From Deltaproteobacteria bacterium (GTDB taxonomy: Bacteria > Myxococcota_A > UBA796 > SXON01): a stretch of 50,313 nt of DNA. The position numbers and the translations under genes were made by a program. Below are positions 43,600 through 50,313 of this stretch, in pieces (the stretch's first letter is position 1; the number at the start of each line of letters is the position of its first letter). The notes under the pieces were generated by a model. That model searched no databases, was not told where the DNA came from, and was given only the letters and a program-made list of their open reading frames with translations. The DNA lies in NCBI GenBank assembly GCA_947490345.1, contig CANLGL010000005.1:1-50313 (forward strand), given 5' to 3'.

Positions 43600-43757
43600 T
43601 GGCGCTCCGGCGCACTGACCGTAATGCCCCGGCCAATAGGGCGCAAACAGGGCGACCTCACATCTCGGGTCGCTTGCCCGCACTTTCGCCTCATGTCCGG
43701 GGTGCGACGTTCCGATCCAGTGTTTGTCCACCAACGGACACGGAGGACCAACCATCC

Positions 43758-44726
43758 ATGCGTTTCACCAGCTTTCTCACCCTCGCCTTCTTCGCCTGCG
43801 CCCCGGAGTCCCAGACCCCGGAGCTCAACGAATCCCCGCTCAAGAGCGGCCCCACCGTCAACTTCGAGTTCCCCATGGATGGCATCAAGATCGCCCTCCG
43901 TTCGGTGCGCTACGACGAAGCGGGAGAGGTCACCGTGGGCTCGGTGCTGCGCAGCGGCACGATCGCCGACGGCGCGGTGAGCATCACGCTGCCCGCCCGG
44001 TCCGCACGCCGCGACAAGGACCCCTCGTTCCCTGACGCCCCCGTGGTCTACCAGGTCTTCGCTTACTCCGACATGCCCGAGGGCCAGCCGGACAGCTACT
44101 ACGGCGTCGGCGAGGAGTCCGTGGTGTACTTCAACGGGAAGGACGGCGGGAAGAAGGGCTGGTACGTCCAGGCCACCGACGACGACGGGACGCTCACCTG
44201 GTCGAGCACCGACCGCATCGTCAGCATCCCGAGCCGCCTGCTCGGCCCCAGCGCCGCCTCCATCCAGGGCACCCCGGGCGCCATCGCCGACGGCGACATC
44301 CGCGTGGCATTCGAAGGACCCGACGGCGTCATCGATGCCGACGCGCCGGTCGGCGAAACCTTCCAGGCAGAGGTTTCCGGCACGCCGTCTTCGACCTCCG
44401 AGCTGGAGGATGGCACGGTCGTCGCCCAGGTCACCCCCCGGGTGTACGTCGACATGGACGGTAGCGGAACCTTCGAGGACGGCGAACCGCTGGTCGGGGA
44501 AATCTGCTGGGGCACCAGCCCGGTCTACATGGGCTGGGTCGACTCCGCGCACACCGTCGAGCAGGCCCTGGAGTTTGCCCGCGCGGGTACCCGCACCGGG
44601 TGGCGCGCGTGGGCCGAGACCGAGGGCGGCGCTCAGCTCGTCGTCGAAGGTGCCGGCCTGCAGGCCCAGGAGATCTGCCCGACCGAGGCCATCCCCGAAG
44701 GACAAGGCACGAACAGCCCGGAGTAA
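43758..44726 (+). CDS. Hypothetical lipoprotein, paralogue of the gene at 40328
   Basis: The product has 322 residues with lipobox LAFFAC (Cys14). The mature chain is beta-rich: 'GAVSITLPARSARRD', 'VVYQVFAYSDMPEG', 'PRVYVDMDGSGTFEDGEPL' and the late helix 'ALEFARAGTRTGWRAWAE', block for block like the gene at 40328-41251. A DxDGSGTFxDGE loop may bind calcium. A GGAGG lies about 15 nt before the ATG, somewhat far. It is divergent from the FG-GAP gene across 158 bp. Confidence 0.65.
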   Translation: MRFTSFLTLAFFACAPESQTPELNESPLKSGPTVNFEFPMDGIKIALRSVRYDEAGEVTVGSVLRSGTIADGAVSITLPARSARRDKDPSFPDAPVVYQVFAYSDMPEGQPDSYYGVGEESVVYFNGKDGGKKGWYVQATDDDGTLTWSSTDRIVSIPSRLLGPSAASIQGTPGAIADGDIRVAFEGPDGVIDADAPVGETFQAEVSGTPSSTSELEDGTVVAQVTPRVYVDMDGSGTFEDGEPLVGEICWGTSPVYMGWVDSAHTVEQALEFARAGTRTGWRAWAETEGGAQLVVEGAGLQAQEICPTEAIPEGQGTNSPE

Positions 44727-44742
44727 TATCTCGGGTCGCACC

Positions 44743-44783
44743 GGCCGGGTCACCCGTGAGGGTGGCTCGGCCTTGGCCGTTTT
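44743..44783 (+). terminator. Probable terminator hairpin after the lipoprotein gene
   Basis: A 13-bp stem allowing two G-U pairs, from GGCCGGGTCACCC to GGGTGGCTCGGCC around a GTGA loop (44743-44772), followed after a short GC stretch by TTTT at 44780-44783. It lies 16 bp after the stop, between convergent genes. Confidence 0.45.
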
Positions 44784-44789
44784 GGGGTA

Positions 44790-45635
44790 TCAGTTGGCGG
44801 CTACCAGGGGCGTGATGGACACCGCCCAATCGAAGCGCCGCAGTCCATATCGCTCCGCCAGGTCCGCCAACTTGCGGGCGTAGCGGGGGTCGGTGGCGTA
44901 TTTCCCTTGCAGCGCGCGGGCATACGCGTCGGGATCCTCGGCCACCAACCGCGCGGGCGCGTAGCGATCAGCCGTCGCCAGCACACGGGAGTGATCCGCG
45001 AGCGACTCCGCGAACGAATGGTACAGCCGGAACTCGTGGTGGCGGTGGCCGCGCTTGCCGCGGTGGTACTCGACCACGCGGCGCTTGGAAGAGCCCGCTG
45101 GACCCCCACCCTTCATACCGAAAAGGTTGAAGCCAGGCGCGCTCTTGCCCCAACCGCTTTCGAGGATGGCCTGCGCGACCGTGACACTGGTCGGCACGCC
45201 GAAGACGACGTCGCCGAAGGTCGCGCCAGGAAGCACCGACGCGAGGAACTCCCCCTTCCGACCCGTTGGCAACGGCGTCGCAGCGACAAGCACGCGAATC
45301 CGCAGCGCCACCAGCGCGTCGAAGGCGGCCGCGAGTCCGGGCGACGCGCTGGAACTGGCCAGCAGCGCCCGCGGCTGCGCCGCGACGAGCGCGTCGACAC
45401 GGGCACCGACCCCCTCGACCGCCGCGCCGGTGTCGAGCCCCAGCCAAAGGGCTGCGACCTCGTCACGGAGCGCACGGCTCTCGTCAATCGCGCGGTCTTC
45501 GTCGGGAACCCCGGCTCCGATCGGCATCGCCGGCACGGCCGCGAAGGCGAGCAGGCAGAGCGGGAGGAGGCGCAGCCGACGAAACACCGCGCCAGCTAAC
45601 GAAATCTCAGGATCGAGCAAATCTTGACGCGTCAA
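44790..45635 (-). CDS. Exported glucosaminidase-domain (FlgJ/Bax-like) peptidoglycan hydrolase
   Basis: The 281-aa chain has an N-terminal hydrophobic segment at about 20-42 (RRLRLLPLCLLAFAAVPAMP) as signal or anchor. The glucosaminidase domain (about 130-275) has 'SVTVAQAILESGWGKSA' with the catalytic Glu, 'NLFGMKGGG', 'FAESLADHSRVL' and the family-typical 'YATDPRYARKL'. It should cleave GlcNAc-MurNAc glycan bonds in the cell wall. The start is uncertain: a TTG at 45635 or a GTG at 45587, neither with a good ribosome-binding site. It is the last gene of the 5-6 gene operon from 50313. Confidence 0.82.
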   Translation of the reverse strand: MTRQDLLDPEISLAGAVFRRLRLLPLCLLAFAAVPAMPIGAGVPDEDRAIDESRALRDEVAALWLGLDTGAAVEGVGARVDALVAAQPRALLASSSASPGLAAAFDALVALRIRVLVAATPLPTGRKGEFLASVLPGATFGDVVFGVPTSVTVAQAILESGWGKSAPGFNLFGMKGGGPAGSSKRRVVEYHRGKRGHRHHEFRLYHSFAESLADHSRVLATADRYAPARLVAEDPDAYARALQGKYATDPRYARKLADLAERYGLRRFDWAVSITPLVAAN

Positions 45636-45640
45636 GAGCG

Positions 45641-46297
45641 TCAGTTTCGAGCATACATGCCTGACGACCGGCGCAGCCGGGCGATCTCCGCCTCGACCCC
45701 CCGCCAGCCTCGATCGTCATCGTAATGCAGCCCCACAAGCCCCGCGCGAGATGCGCCGGCAACATCCTTTTCAGCGTCATCGCCCACGTGGATCGCCTCA
45801 CGCGGCGCCACCCCGACCACGCGGCACGCGATCTCGAAGATGCGCGGATCCGGCTTCTCGATGCCGTGCTCGGCGGAGACCACGAGCGCCCCAAAAAGCC
45901 GGTCGAGCGCAAAGCGGTGGAACAGGTCGCGCAGGCGCAGGTCCCAGTTGGACAGGATCGCGACGCGGATGCCCGCACGCGACAGGTCGCCGAGGACGCG
46001 AAGCGCTTCTGTGTCGACCCACCAGGCGCGGGGCCGCGAATACCATTCATAGAGCGCTTCGAAAAGCGCCTCGTCGTGCACGCCGACCGCCTCAGCGACC
46101 AGCGGCGCCCAGAACGCGCGCCCGTCGCCCTCTTGTGCTTGGTGCCGCCGGGCGCAGAACGCGGCGCGGAAGCGGCGCTCCACCTCCACCGGGTCGCAAG
46201 GATGGCCACGTACGCGCGCCGCGCGGGCGTAGGTCACGCCGACGGGCTCACGCGGGCGCAAAAGGGTGCCCCCCGCGTCGACGAACACCGCCCTCAC
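45641..46297 (-). CDS. HAD-like hydrolase
   Basis: A 218-aa protein of the HAD superfamily with a cap domain. Motif I is VFVDAGGTL: the nucleophile Asp7 is present, but the second Asp of DxD is replaced by Gly, as in HDHD3-like members. Motif II is AILSNWD, motif III includes EKPDPRIF, and motif IV is VGDDAEKDVAGA. Probably a phosphatase for a small metabolite, with reduced activity if the general-acid Asp is essential. The GTG start overlaps the PAP2 stop by 4 nt. Confidence 0.85.
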   Translation of the reverse strand: MRAVFVDAGGTLLRPREPVGVTYARAARVRGHPCDPVEVERRFRAAFCARRHQAQEGDGRAFWAPLVAEAVGVHDEALFEALYEWYSRPRAWWVDTEALRVLGDLSRAGIRVAILSNWDLRLRDLFHRFALDRLFGALVVSAEHGIEKPDPRIFEIACRVVGVAPREAIHVGDDAEKDVAGASRAGLVGLHYDDDRGWRGVEAEIARLRRSSGMYARN

Positions 46298-46797
46298 GGC
46301 CAACCCAAGAACCTCCGAAAAGCCCACCGCACCGCGCTCCCCGAGCAGAGACCGATCGCCCAGCCGGCGAGCACATCGCTCGGCCAGTGCTGGCCCGTGG
46401 TCACGCGGGAGACGCCGACCACCGCGGAGATGAGCGCCAGCTCGGGGAAGCCCAGGACCGCGGCGAGCGCCATCGTGTTGGCCGCGTGGGCGGAGGGCAT
46501 CGCCGACCCGGACCCACAATGGGGACCGAATTCATCGCGGGGAACGTAGCTGCGCTCGAGTACGGCGCACGGCCGCTCCCGGGCGACCAGCGGCTTGAAC
46601 ACCCGCACCACGCCCATGTCCGTCAGCGCCACCGCGAGGAGCGCCGGTAAAAGCCAACGCTGCTCCTGCCGCAAATAGCAGAGGCCGAGGCAGAGCAGGA
46701 CCAATGCGGCTACCGCCATCCACGAGTCGAAAAGCGCCCACAGCACGGGCGCCGACGAGTACCAGCCGTTGATGACCACAAAGACGGTTTTGTCCAC
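46294..46797 (-). CDS. PAP2-type membrane phosphatase
   Basis: A 167-aa membrane protein with about five helices. The three PAP2 signature blocks are KPLVARERP (KxxxxxxRP), PSAHAA (PSxH) and SRVTTGQHWPSD (SRxxxxxHxxxD). It could act as undecaprenyl-pyrophosphate or phosphatidate phosphatase, which fits the cell-wall hydrolase in the same operon. It lies 6 bp after the SNase gene. Confidence 0.88.
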   Translation of the reverse strand: MDKTVFVVINGWYSSAPVLWALFDSWMAVAALVLLCLGLCYLRQEQRWLLPALLAVALTDMGVVRVFKPLVARERPCAVLERSYVPRDEFGPHCGSGSAMPSAHAANTMALAAVLGFPELALISAVVGVSRVTTGQHWPSDVLAGWAIGLCSGSAVRWAFRRFLGWP

Positions 46798-46803
46798 GCC
46801 ACC

Positions 46804-47634
46804 TCAGGGGTTGGGGCGGTCCACGTGGTGCGCGCGGGAGTCCACGACGCGTCCATAGCGGTCATAGATCGTAGCGCGATCTTCCCCGTTGTTCCAGATC
46901 GGGTCGCCGCTTCCAAGGTACAACTCCAGTTGGGCGGTCGGGTCCACGGCATCGACGCCGCGGCCGCTGTGCAACTTGAAGGTGTTGCCCAAGGGCACGA
47001 TCACCTCGGGGAGCGGCCAGTTGCGGCCTGAGATGTCGGCGATGTGGTACCCGGCAAGGTTCAGCGGCGCCGCGGAGATGTTGGCGACGCGCAAGTACTC
47101 ACCGTTGACGTTCTGCCGGTCATCGCCGTCGGCGTTGGCGTGGAACGACGTGATGTGCAGCGCGCCCTGGAAGCGCTCGGTGGACCATATCCCTCGGCGT
47201 GCCTTGCGCGCCTTTTCCTGCGCAGCGAAGAGCGCGGTCAAGTCGGTCGGGTCCGGCGGGATCACGAAGACGTGGGCGAGCCCAGCCTCCACGAGCGCGA
47301 CCGACAGATTCTTTCCCTCAACTTCGAGGCCGGCGAGGATGCGTCCGTAGCCGTCACGCTTGCCGTCGCTCAACAGCCTCACCCGCTTCTGAAGCACCAG
47401 CGACGCGGCCAGCTCGCGCGCCTCCGGACCGTACTGCTCGGCTGGCTTGAGCTCGGGCGTGTTGACCCAACGGAGGCGCACCTTGTCGCGGGTGTCGAGC
47501 GTCACGGTGTCCCCGTCGTAGACCGACGTCACCGTGGCGAACTCGGGCGGGGCGGGCGCATCCGAGAGCCGTACCACCACGTCCGGATCGATGTGGGGTT
47601 CGGTGGCGAGCGCCCACAGCGCGAGGAGGATCAC
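46804..47634 (-). CDS. Staphylococcal-nuclease-like protein with lamin-tail domain
   Basis: The product has 276 residues. A short hydrophobic N-terminus (VILLALWALA) may be a weak signal. Residues about 30-150 form an SNase domain with YDGDTVTL, VRLRWVNTPEL and DGYGRILAGL; Arg35- and Arg87-type residues are present. Residues about 160-270 form a lamin-tail-type Ig fold ('NGEYLRVANISAAPLNLAGYHI'). Such fusions are Ca-dependent extracellular nucleases. The GTG overlaps the stop of the retropepsin-like gene. Confidence 0.82.
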   Translation of the reverse strand: MILLALWALATEPHIDPDVVVRLSDAPAPPEFATVTSVYDGDTVTLDTRDKVRLRWVNTPELKPAEQYGPEARELAASLVLQKRVRLLSDGKRDGYGRILAGLEVEGKNLSVALVEAGLAHVFVIPPDPTDLTALFAAQEKARKARRGIWSTERFQGALHITSFHANADGDDRQNVNGEYLRVANISAAPLNLAGYHIADISGRNWPLPEVIVPLGNTFKLHSGRGVDAVDPTAQLELYLGSGDPIWNNGEDRATIYDRYGRVVDSRAHHVDRPNP

Positions 47635-49640
47635 GGTGTCCCGCGCGCCTTCGCCGCGTGGCTGAAGCGGCGTGCCTGCCAGATCAGGTAGGGATCGTCG
47701 GGACTCAGGCGCGCCGCGGCCTGCGCCTGCACGCTCGCTTGTGCGACGTCGCCGGCCGCGTAGGCGACCACCGCGGCAGTGTCGCGATAAGCGGCATTGT
47801 TTGGATCGGCGGCGACCGCCCGCGCGCTGGCGCGCTGCGCATCGGCCACGCGCTCCTCGCCCAGCGCCCAGTACCATGCGTCGCAGTTGTCGCGACCAGG
47901 GCCGCGCCGGAAGGGCTTGCAGTCCCGCTCGTACCCGGCGCTGAGCGCGGCCTTCGCGGCGGCATCGTCACGCACGAGGTGCAGCGCCGCGCCCACGAAG
48001 TCGAGGGGCTCCGCTCCTGGATGCAATCTCCCTAGGGCCCGGTCGACGTCGGCGCGGAAGGTGGCGCGATCAGCGTCCTTCAGCGACATCGCGTACAGCC
48101 ACATCGGGTGGCCGCCGACCGGGTACACGTCCAAAAGTTGCCGAAGCGTCGTGATCGCGCCGTAGCGATCGCCCGATTCCAGCGCGACGAGCGCCCGGCG
48201 GAACAGGAAGCCGCTGCCGCCGCGATCGACGGCGATCGCCTCGTCGAGCGCCCGCTCGGCTTCGGCGGGCCGACCCAGCGCCAGGAGCACGTCAGAGTAG
48301 GCGACAAGCAACTCCTGACGGACGTCGGGGTCGTTCACGGGGACTGACAACGACGCCTCAGCGCGCGTCAACGCCTCTTTTTCGCGGCCCAGCGCGATGA
48401 GCGTGCCGATCAGCTCGCCCCAGATGCCCTCTTCGACCATCTCGACCGGGCTGAGGACCGCGAGCCGCTCGATGGACGCTTCATCGTTCCCGTCAAAACG
48501 TTCGATCCGCGCTGCGAGCGCGACCAGAACGGGTTCGTGGGCGTTGGCAGCCAGCGCACGAGACACGAGCTCCCTTGCCGCTGGCAGCTCGTCATGGGCG
48601 ATGAGCACCCGCGCGCGCTCGCCCGCCGACCGCAGGTCCCCGGCCGCGAGCGCCTCGGCATGGCGGGCGGCGTCCTGTTTGAGCCACGCGGCCATCGCAT
48701 CGAAGGTCCGGCGCGTCCGGGGGGCTTCGAGCACCAGCCGCTGCCCCGGGTAGTCGATGACCGTGCGCCAGACGCCAAGCGTCGAGTAGCCGAGCAACCC
48801 ACGGGAGACGGCGCAAACATCAGCGGCGGGGTTGTCCGGACTGGACCAACGAATGGGGAGCGTCCGCTTGATGCTGCGCCCGCCTACCTCGATGAGCGTG
48901 GCGGGAATATGACGGGTCTCGGTCAAGAACTGGAAGTCGGGCACCTTGTCGAGCGCCGCGCCGATGCCAAAGACCGGCTCCACCCCGAGCGTGGTCAACT
49001 CCCGAAAGGGCTCGCCGGTCTGGCACCACAGACTGGTGTCGCCGGCGCCGGTGTCAATCTCGATGCCCACCGTGGCGGCCACGAACTTGCCCCCACCCGA
49101 GTGCGCGCGCGACGCTTCGATGCGCACATCGACGCCCACGTGGGTGCTGGTGACGCTCACCCCCTGACCCTTCCCGCGCGGCTTGTAGGTGCCCGGACGG
49201 TGCAGCTCCAGCCGATCGGCCGGGTAGTCGACCACCAGCGTCCAATTTCGCCAAACGTTGTGGCCGAGGATGCCATCTACGGGGATGGCGCCAGCGTGAT
49301 CGGGGATGCCAGGGACCCCGGTCGCGACATCGACATTGTCAATACGGAAGTCGCCGATCTGGATCCAGGGCAGCGTGGCCCGCCGCCAGGCGACGCTCCC
49401 CGACAGGCCGGCGACCCGCCCCCCGGCGTCGACCGAAGTCAGGCCCAACCGCTCCGCCGCTTCTTCGGTCACGACCGAGACTGCCGCGCCGGTATCGACG
49501 AGAAAGAGCGCGGTACCACCATCGGGAGTGCCGACCTGCACGTAGACCTTGTCGGCACCGGGGTACCCGCGCCACAGGTCTACCACTGTCGACTTGGGCG
49601 TCGACAGCGCAAAGGCTGCCGCGCAGAGAAGGGTCAGCAT
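47631..49640 (-). CDS. Retropepsin-like aspartic protease with TPR-type C-domain
   Basis: The product has 669 residues. A signal peptide (MLTLLCAAAFALS) is followed by two retropepsin-like halves: FLVDTGAAVSVV near residue 48 and EIDTGAGDTSL near 195, each with the D-T-G motif, plus 'DGILGHNVWRNW' and 'RGLLGYSTLG' as the following strand. The C-terminal ~340 residues are TPR-like helices ('AGDLRSAGERARVLIAHDELPAARELV'). It should be a periplasmic or secreted peptidase with a protein-binding tail. I use the ATG at 49640; a TTG at 49643 is in frame just before it. Confidence 0.8.
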   Translation of the reverse strand: MLTLLCAAAFALSTPKSTVVDLWRGYPGADKVYVQVGTPDGGTALFLVDTGAAVSVVTEEAAERLGLTSVDAGGRVAGLSGSVAWRRATLPWIQIGDFRIDNVDVATGVPGIPDHAGAIPVDGILGHNVWRNWTLVVDYPADRLELHRPGTYKPRGKGQGVSVTSTHVGVDVRIEASRAHSGGGKFVAATVGIEIDTGAGDTSLWCQTGEPFRELTTLGVEPVFGIGAALDKVPDFQFLTETRHIPATLIEVGGRSIKRTLPIRWSSPDNPAADVCAVSRGLLGYSTLGVWRTVIDYPGQRLVLEAPRTRRTFDAMAAWLKQDAARHAEALAAGDLRSAGERARVLIAHDELPAARELVSRALAANAHEPVLVALAARIERFDGNDEASIERLAVLSPVEMVEEGIWGELIGTLIALGREKEALTRAEASLSVPVNDPDVRQELLVAYSDVLLALGRPAEAERALDEAIAVDRGGSGFLFRRALVALESGDRYGAITTLRQLLDVYPVGGHPMWLYAMSLKDADRATFRADVDRALGRLHPGAEPLDFVGAALHLVRDDAAAKAALSAGYERDCKPFRRGPGRDNCDAWYWALGEERVADAQRASARAVAADPNNAAYRDTAAVVAYAAGDVAQASVQAQAAARLSPDDPYLIWQARRFSHAAKARGTP

Positions 49641-49646
49641 CAACGG

Positions 49647-50313
49647 CTAAACCCCCAGCTCGTCGAGGCGTTCCGGGTTCTCCAGAAGCGCCTTCATCTC
49701 GCGAGCGACGACCCCGCCGTGGTAGCCATCGACCACCCGATGGTCGAAGGTGCCGTTGATGTGCAGCACCCGGCCGATGACGATCTGCCCATCGACAACC
49801 AGCGGCTTCTCTTCGATGGTGCCCAAGGTCACGATAATTGGTGTACGAGCGAGCGGGAAGAACGGCGCATACCCGACCGTAAGTCCGAATACGCCGACGT
49901 TGGTCACCATCGCCGAGCCGAAAGGATCCCCGGGCGTGCCCAGGAACTTCGGGTTGATGTTCAGGGTGTACTGAAGGAAGTCGAGGAAGCGCAGCACCGG
50001 TTTGATGAGGAAGCCAGGGAGCCCGGCGAGCCCCTTCTTGGTCTGGTTGAACTCCGCGTCGTCGCCGGCGCGAATCTTCAGCGCGCGTTCCCGAATCATC
50101 CGCCCCATCGCCACGACGTCCAGCGTGTTCGCGTTCTTGATCTTGATGCCGCTGAGATCGGTCTTGCCGATGTGCTCGGCGTCCTCGACCACGATCTGCA
50201 TGAAGATGTCCACATCCTTGCGCTGGTAGAGGCTGCCGAGGCGCACCAGTGAGTTGAGATCTCGGTGCTTGGCGATGATCATCGCCAGCGCACGCGCGAC
50301 CGCGTGGCTGACG
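49647..50313 (-). CDS. 2-oxoacid dehydrogenase E2-type acyltransferase catalytic domain (5'-partial)
   Basis: The gene enters from beyond the right edge; 222 residues are visible. The E2 catalytic block FDHRVVDGYHGG (His and Asp, as in HxxxDG of the CAT-like fold) is at the C-terminus, and 'AVARALAMIIAKHRDLNS' matches the N-terminal part of that domain. 'SAMVTNVGVFGLTVGYAPF' is the substrate-channel strand. Without the lipoyl and E1/E3-binding domains it cannot be said whether this is pyruvate, 2-oxoglutarate or branched-chain E2, or a free-standing acyltransferase. It ends 6 bp before the retropepsin-like gene. Confidence 0.8.
   Translation of the reverse strand, partial: VSHAVARALAMIIAKHRDLNSLVRLGSLYQRKDVDIFMQIVVEDAEHIGKTDLSGIKIKNANTLDVVAMGRMIRERALKIRAGDDAEFNQTKKGLAGLPGFLIKPVLRFLDFLQYTLNINPKFLGTPGDPFGSAMVTNVGVFGLTVGYAPFFPLARTPIIVTLGTIEEKPLVVDGQIVIGRVLHINGTFDHRVVDGYHGGVVAREMKALLENPERLDELGV

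Noticed and set aside
42170..43618. Long plus-strand frame opposite the FG-GAP repeats
   Set aside because: The repeated motifs arise from the complementary strand of FG-GAP codons; translation is His/Arg-rich with no family.
46804..47634. Asn in place of the second active-site Asp (VNTPE) of the SNase domain
   Set aside because: RLxxVNTPE is a common variant in bacterial SNase-like proteins, so it is not evidence of inactivation.

Overview
The window is very GC-rich, coding-dense bacterial chromosome. It carries many very short lipoprotein signals followed by Asp/Thr-rich linkers, MYXO-CTERM-like C-terminal tags (Cys motif, hydrophobic helix, Arg cluster), FG-GAP and MopE-type metal-binding repeats, Hydin-type domains and a PP2C/pseudokinase fusion. 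This combination points to a member of the Myxococcota or a close deltaproteobacterial relative. That is an inference from gene content; no rRNA or other strong phylogenetic marker is present.

Layout. 1-1.3 kb: the tail of a beta-helix-like protein, a 5'-truncated BNR-repeat protein and a coupled MoaD/ThiS-like sulfur carrier. 1.4-11.9 kb: exported lipoproteins (Hydin-type, CRTAC1/ASPIC, esterase-like), two unrecognised cytoplasmic proteins and membrane proteins, interrupted at 4.87-5.17 kb by a small inverted-repeat element that carries a shrunken four-helix-bundle gene. 11.9-12.3 kb: a protein-kinase gene cut off by a second, partial copy of that element. 12.3-17.7 kb: a SAMHD1-like HD hydrolase, a PP2C phosphatase with a degenerate kinase C-lobe, a bifunctional homocysteine methyltransferase/MTHFR and a YjbR protein; the last three overlap in one operon. 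17.7-25.9 kb: SGNH-like membrane protein, SpoU-family RNA methyltransferase, MYXO-CTERM-like protein, aldo/keto reductase, phytanoyl-CoA dioxygenase-like protein, GT87-like membrane protein and a WxxGxW repeat protein. 26.0-27.2 kb: a REP-associated tyrosine transposase (RAYT) between two 110-nt palindromic repeats. 27.2-32.7 kb: aroA and accA, divergent from two ArsA/Get3-like ATPases, a single-pass protein and coaE. 32.7-44.7 kb: envelope proteins, including an FG-GAP lipoprotein, a GGDDxY-repeat lipoprotein, a zinc-ribbon membrane protein, a YgfZ/GcvT-like protein and an FG-GAP gene broken by two frameshifts that sits between two paralogous lipoproteins. 44.8-50.3 kb: a compact minus-strand operon (2-oxoacid dehydrogenase E2-type acyltransferase, retropepsin-like/TPR protein, SNase+lamin-tail protein, PAP2 phosphatase, HAD hydrolase, glucosaminidase).

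How the genes work together. Core metabolism is represented by aroA, accA, coaE and the methionine/folate enzyme. Most other genes encode exported or surface proteins. Stop/start overlaps of 4-8 nt are frequent, so translational coupling appears to be common here. The most unusual material is the two mobile-like repeat systems: the four-helix-bundle inverted-repeat element and the RAYT with its long palindromes.
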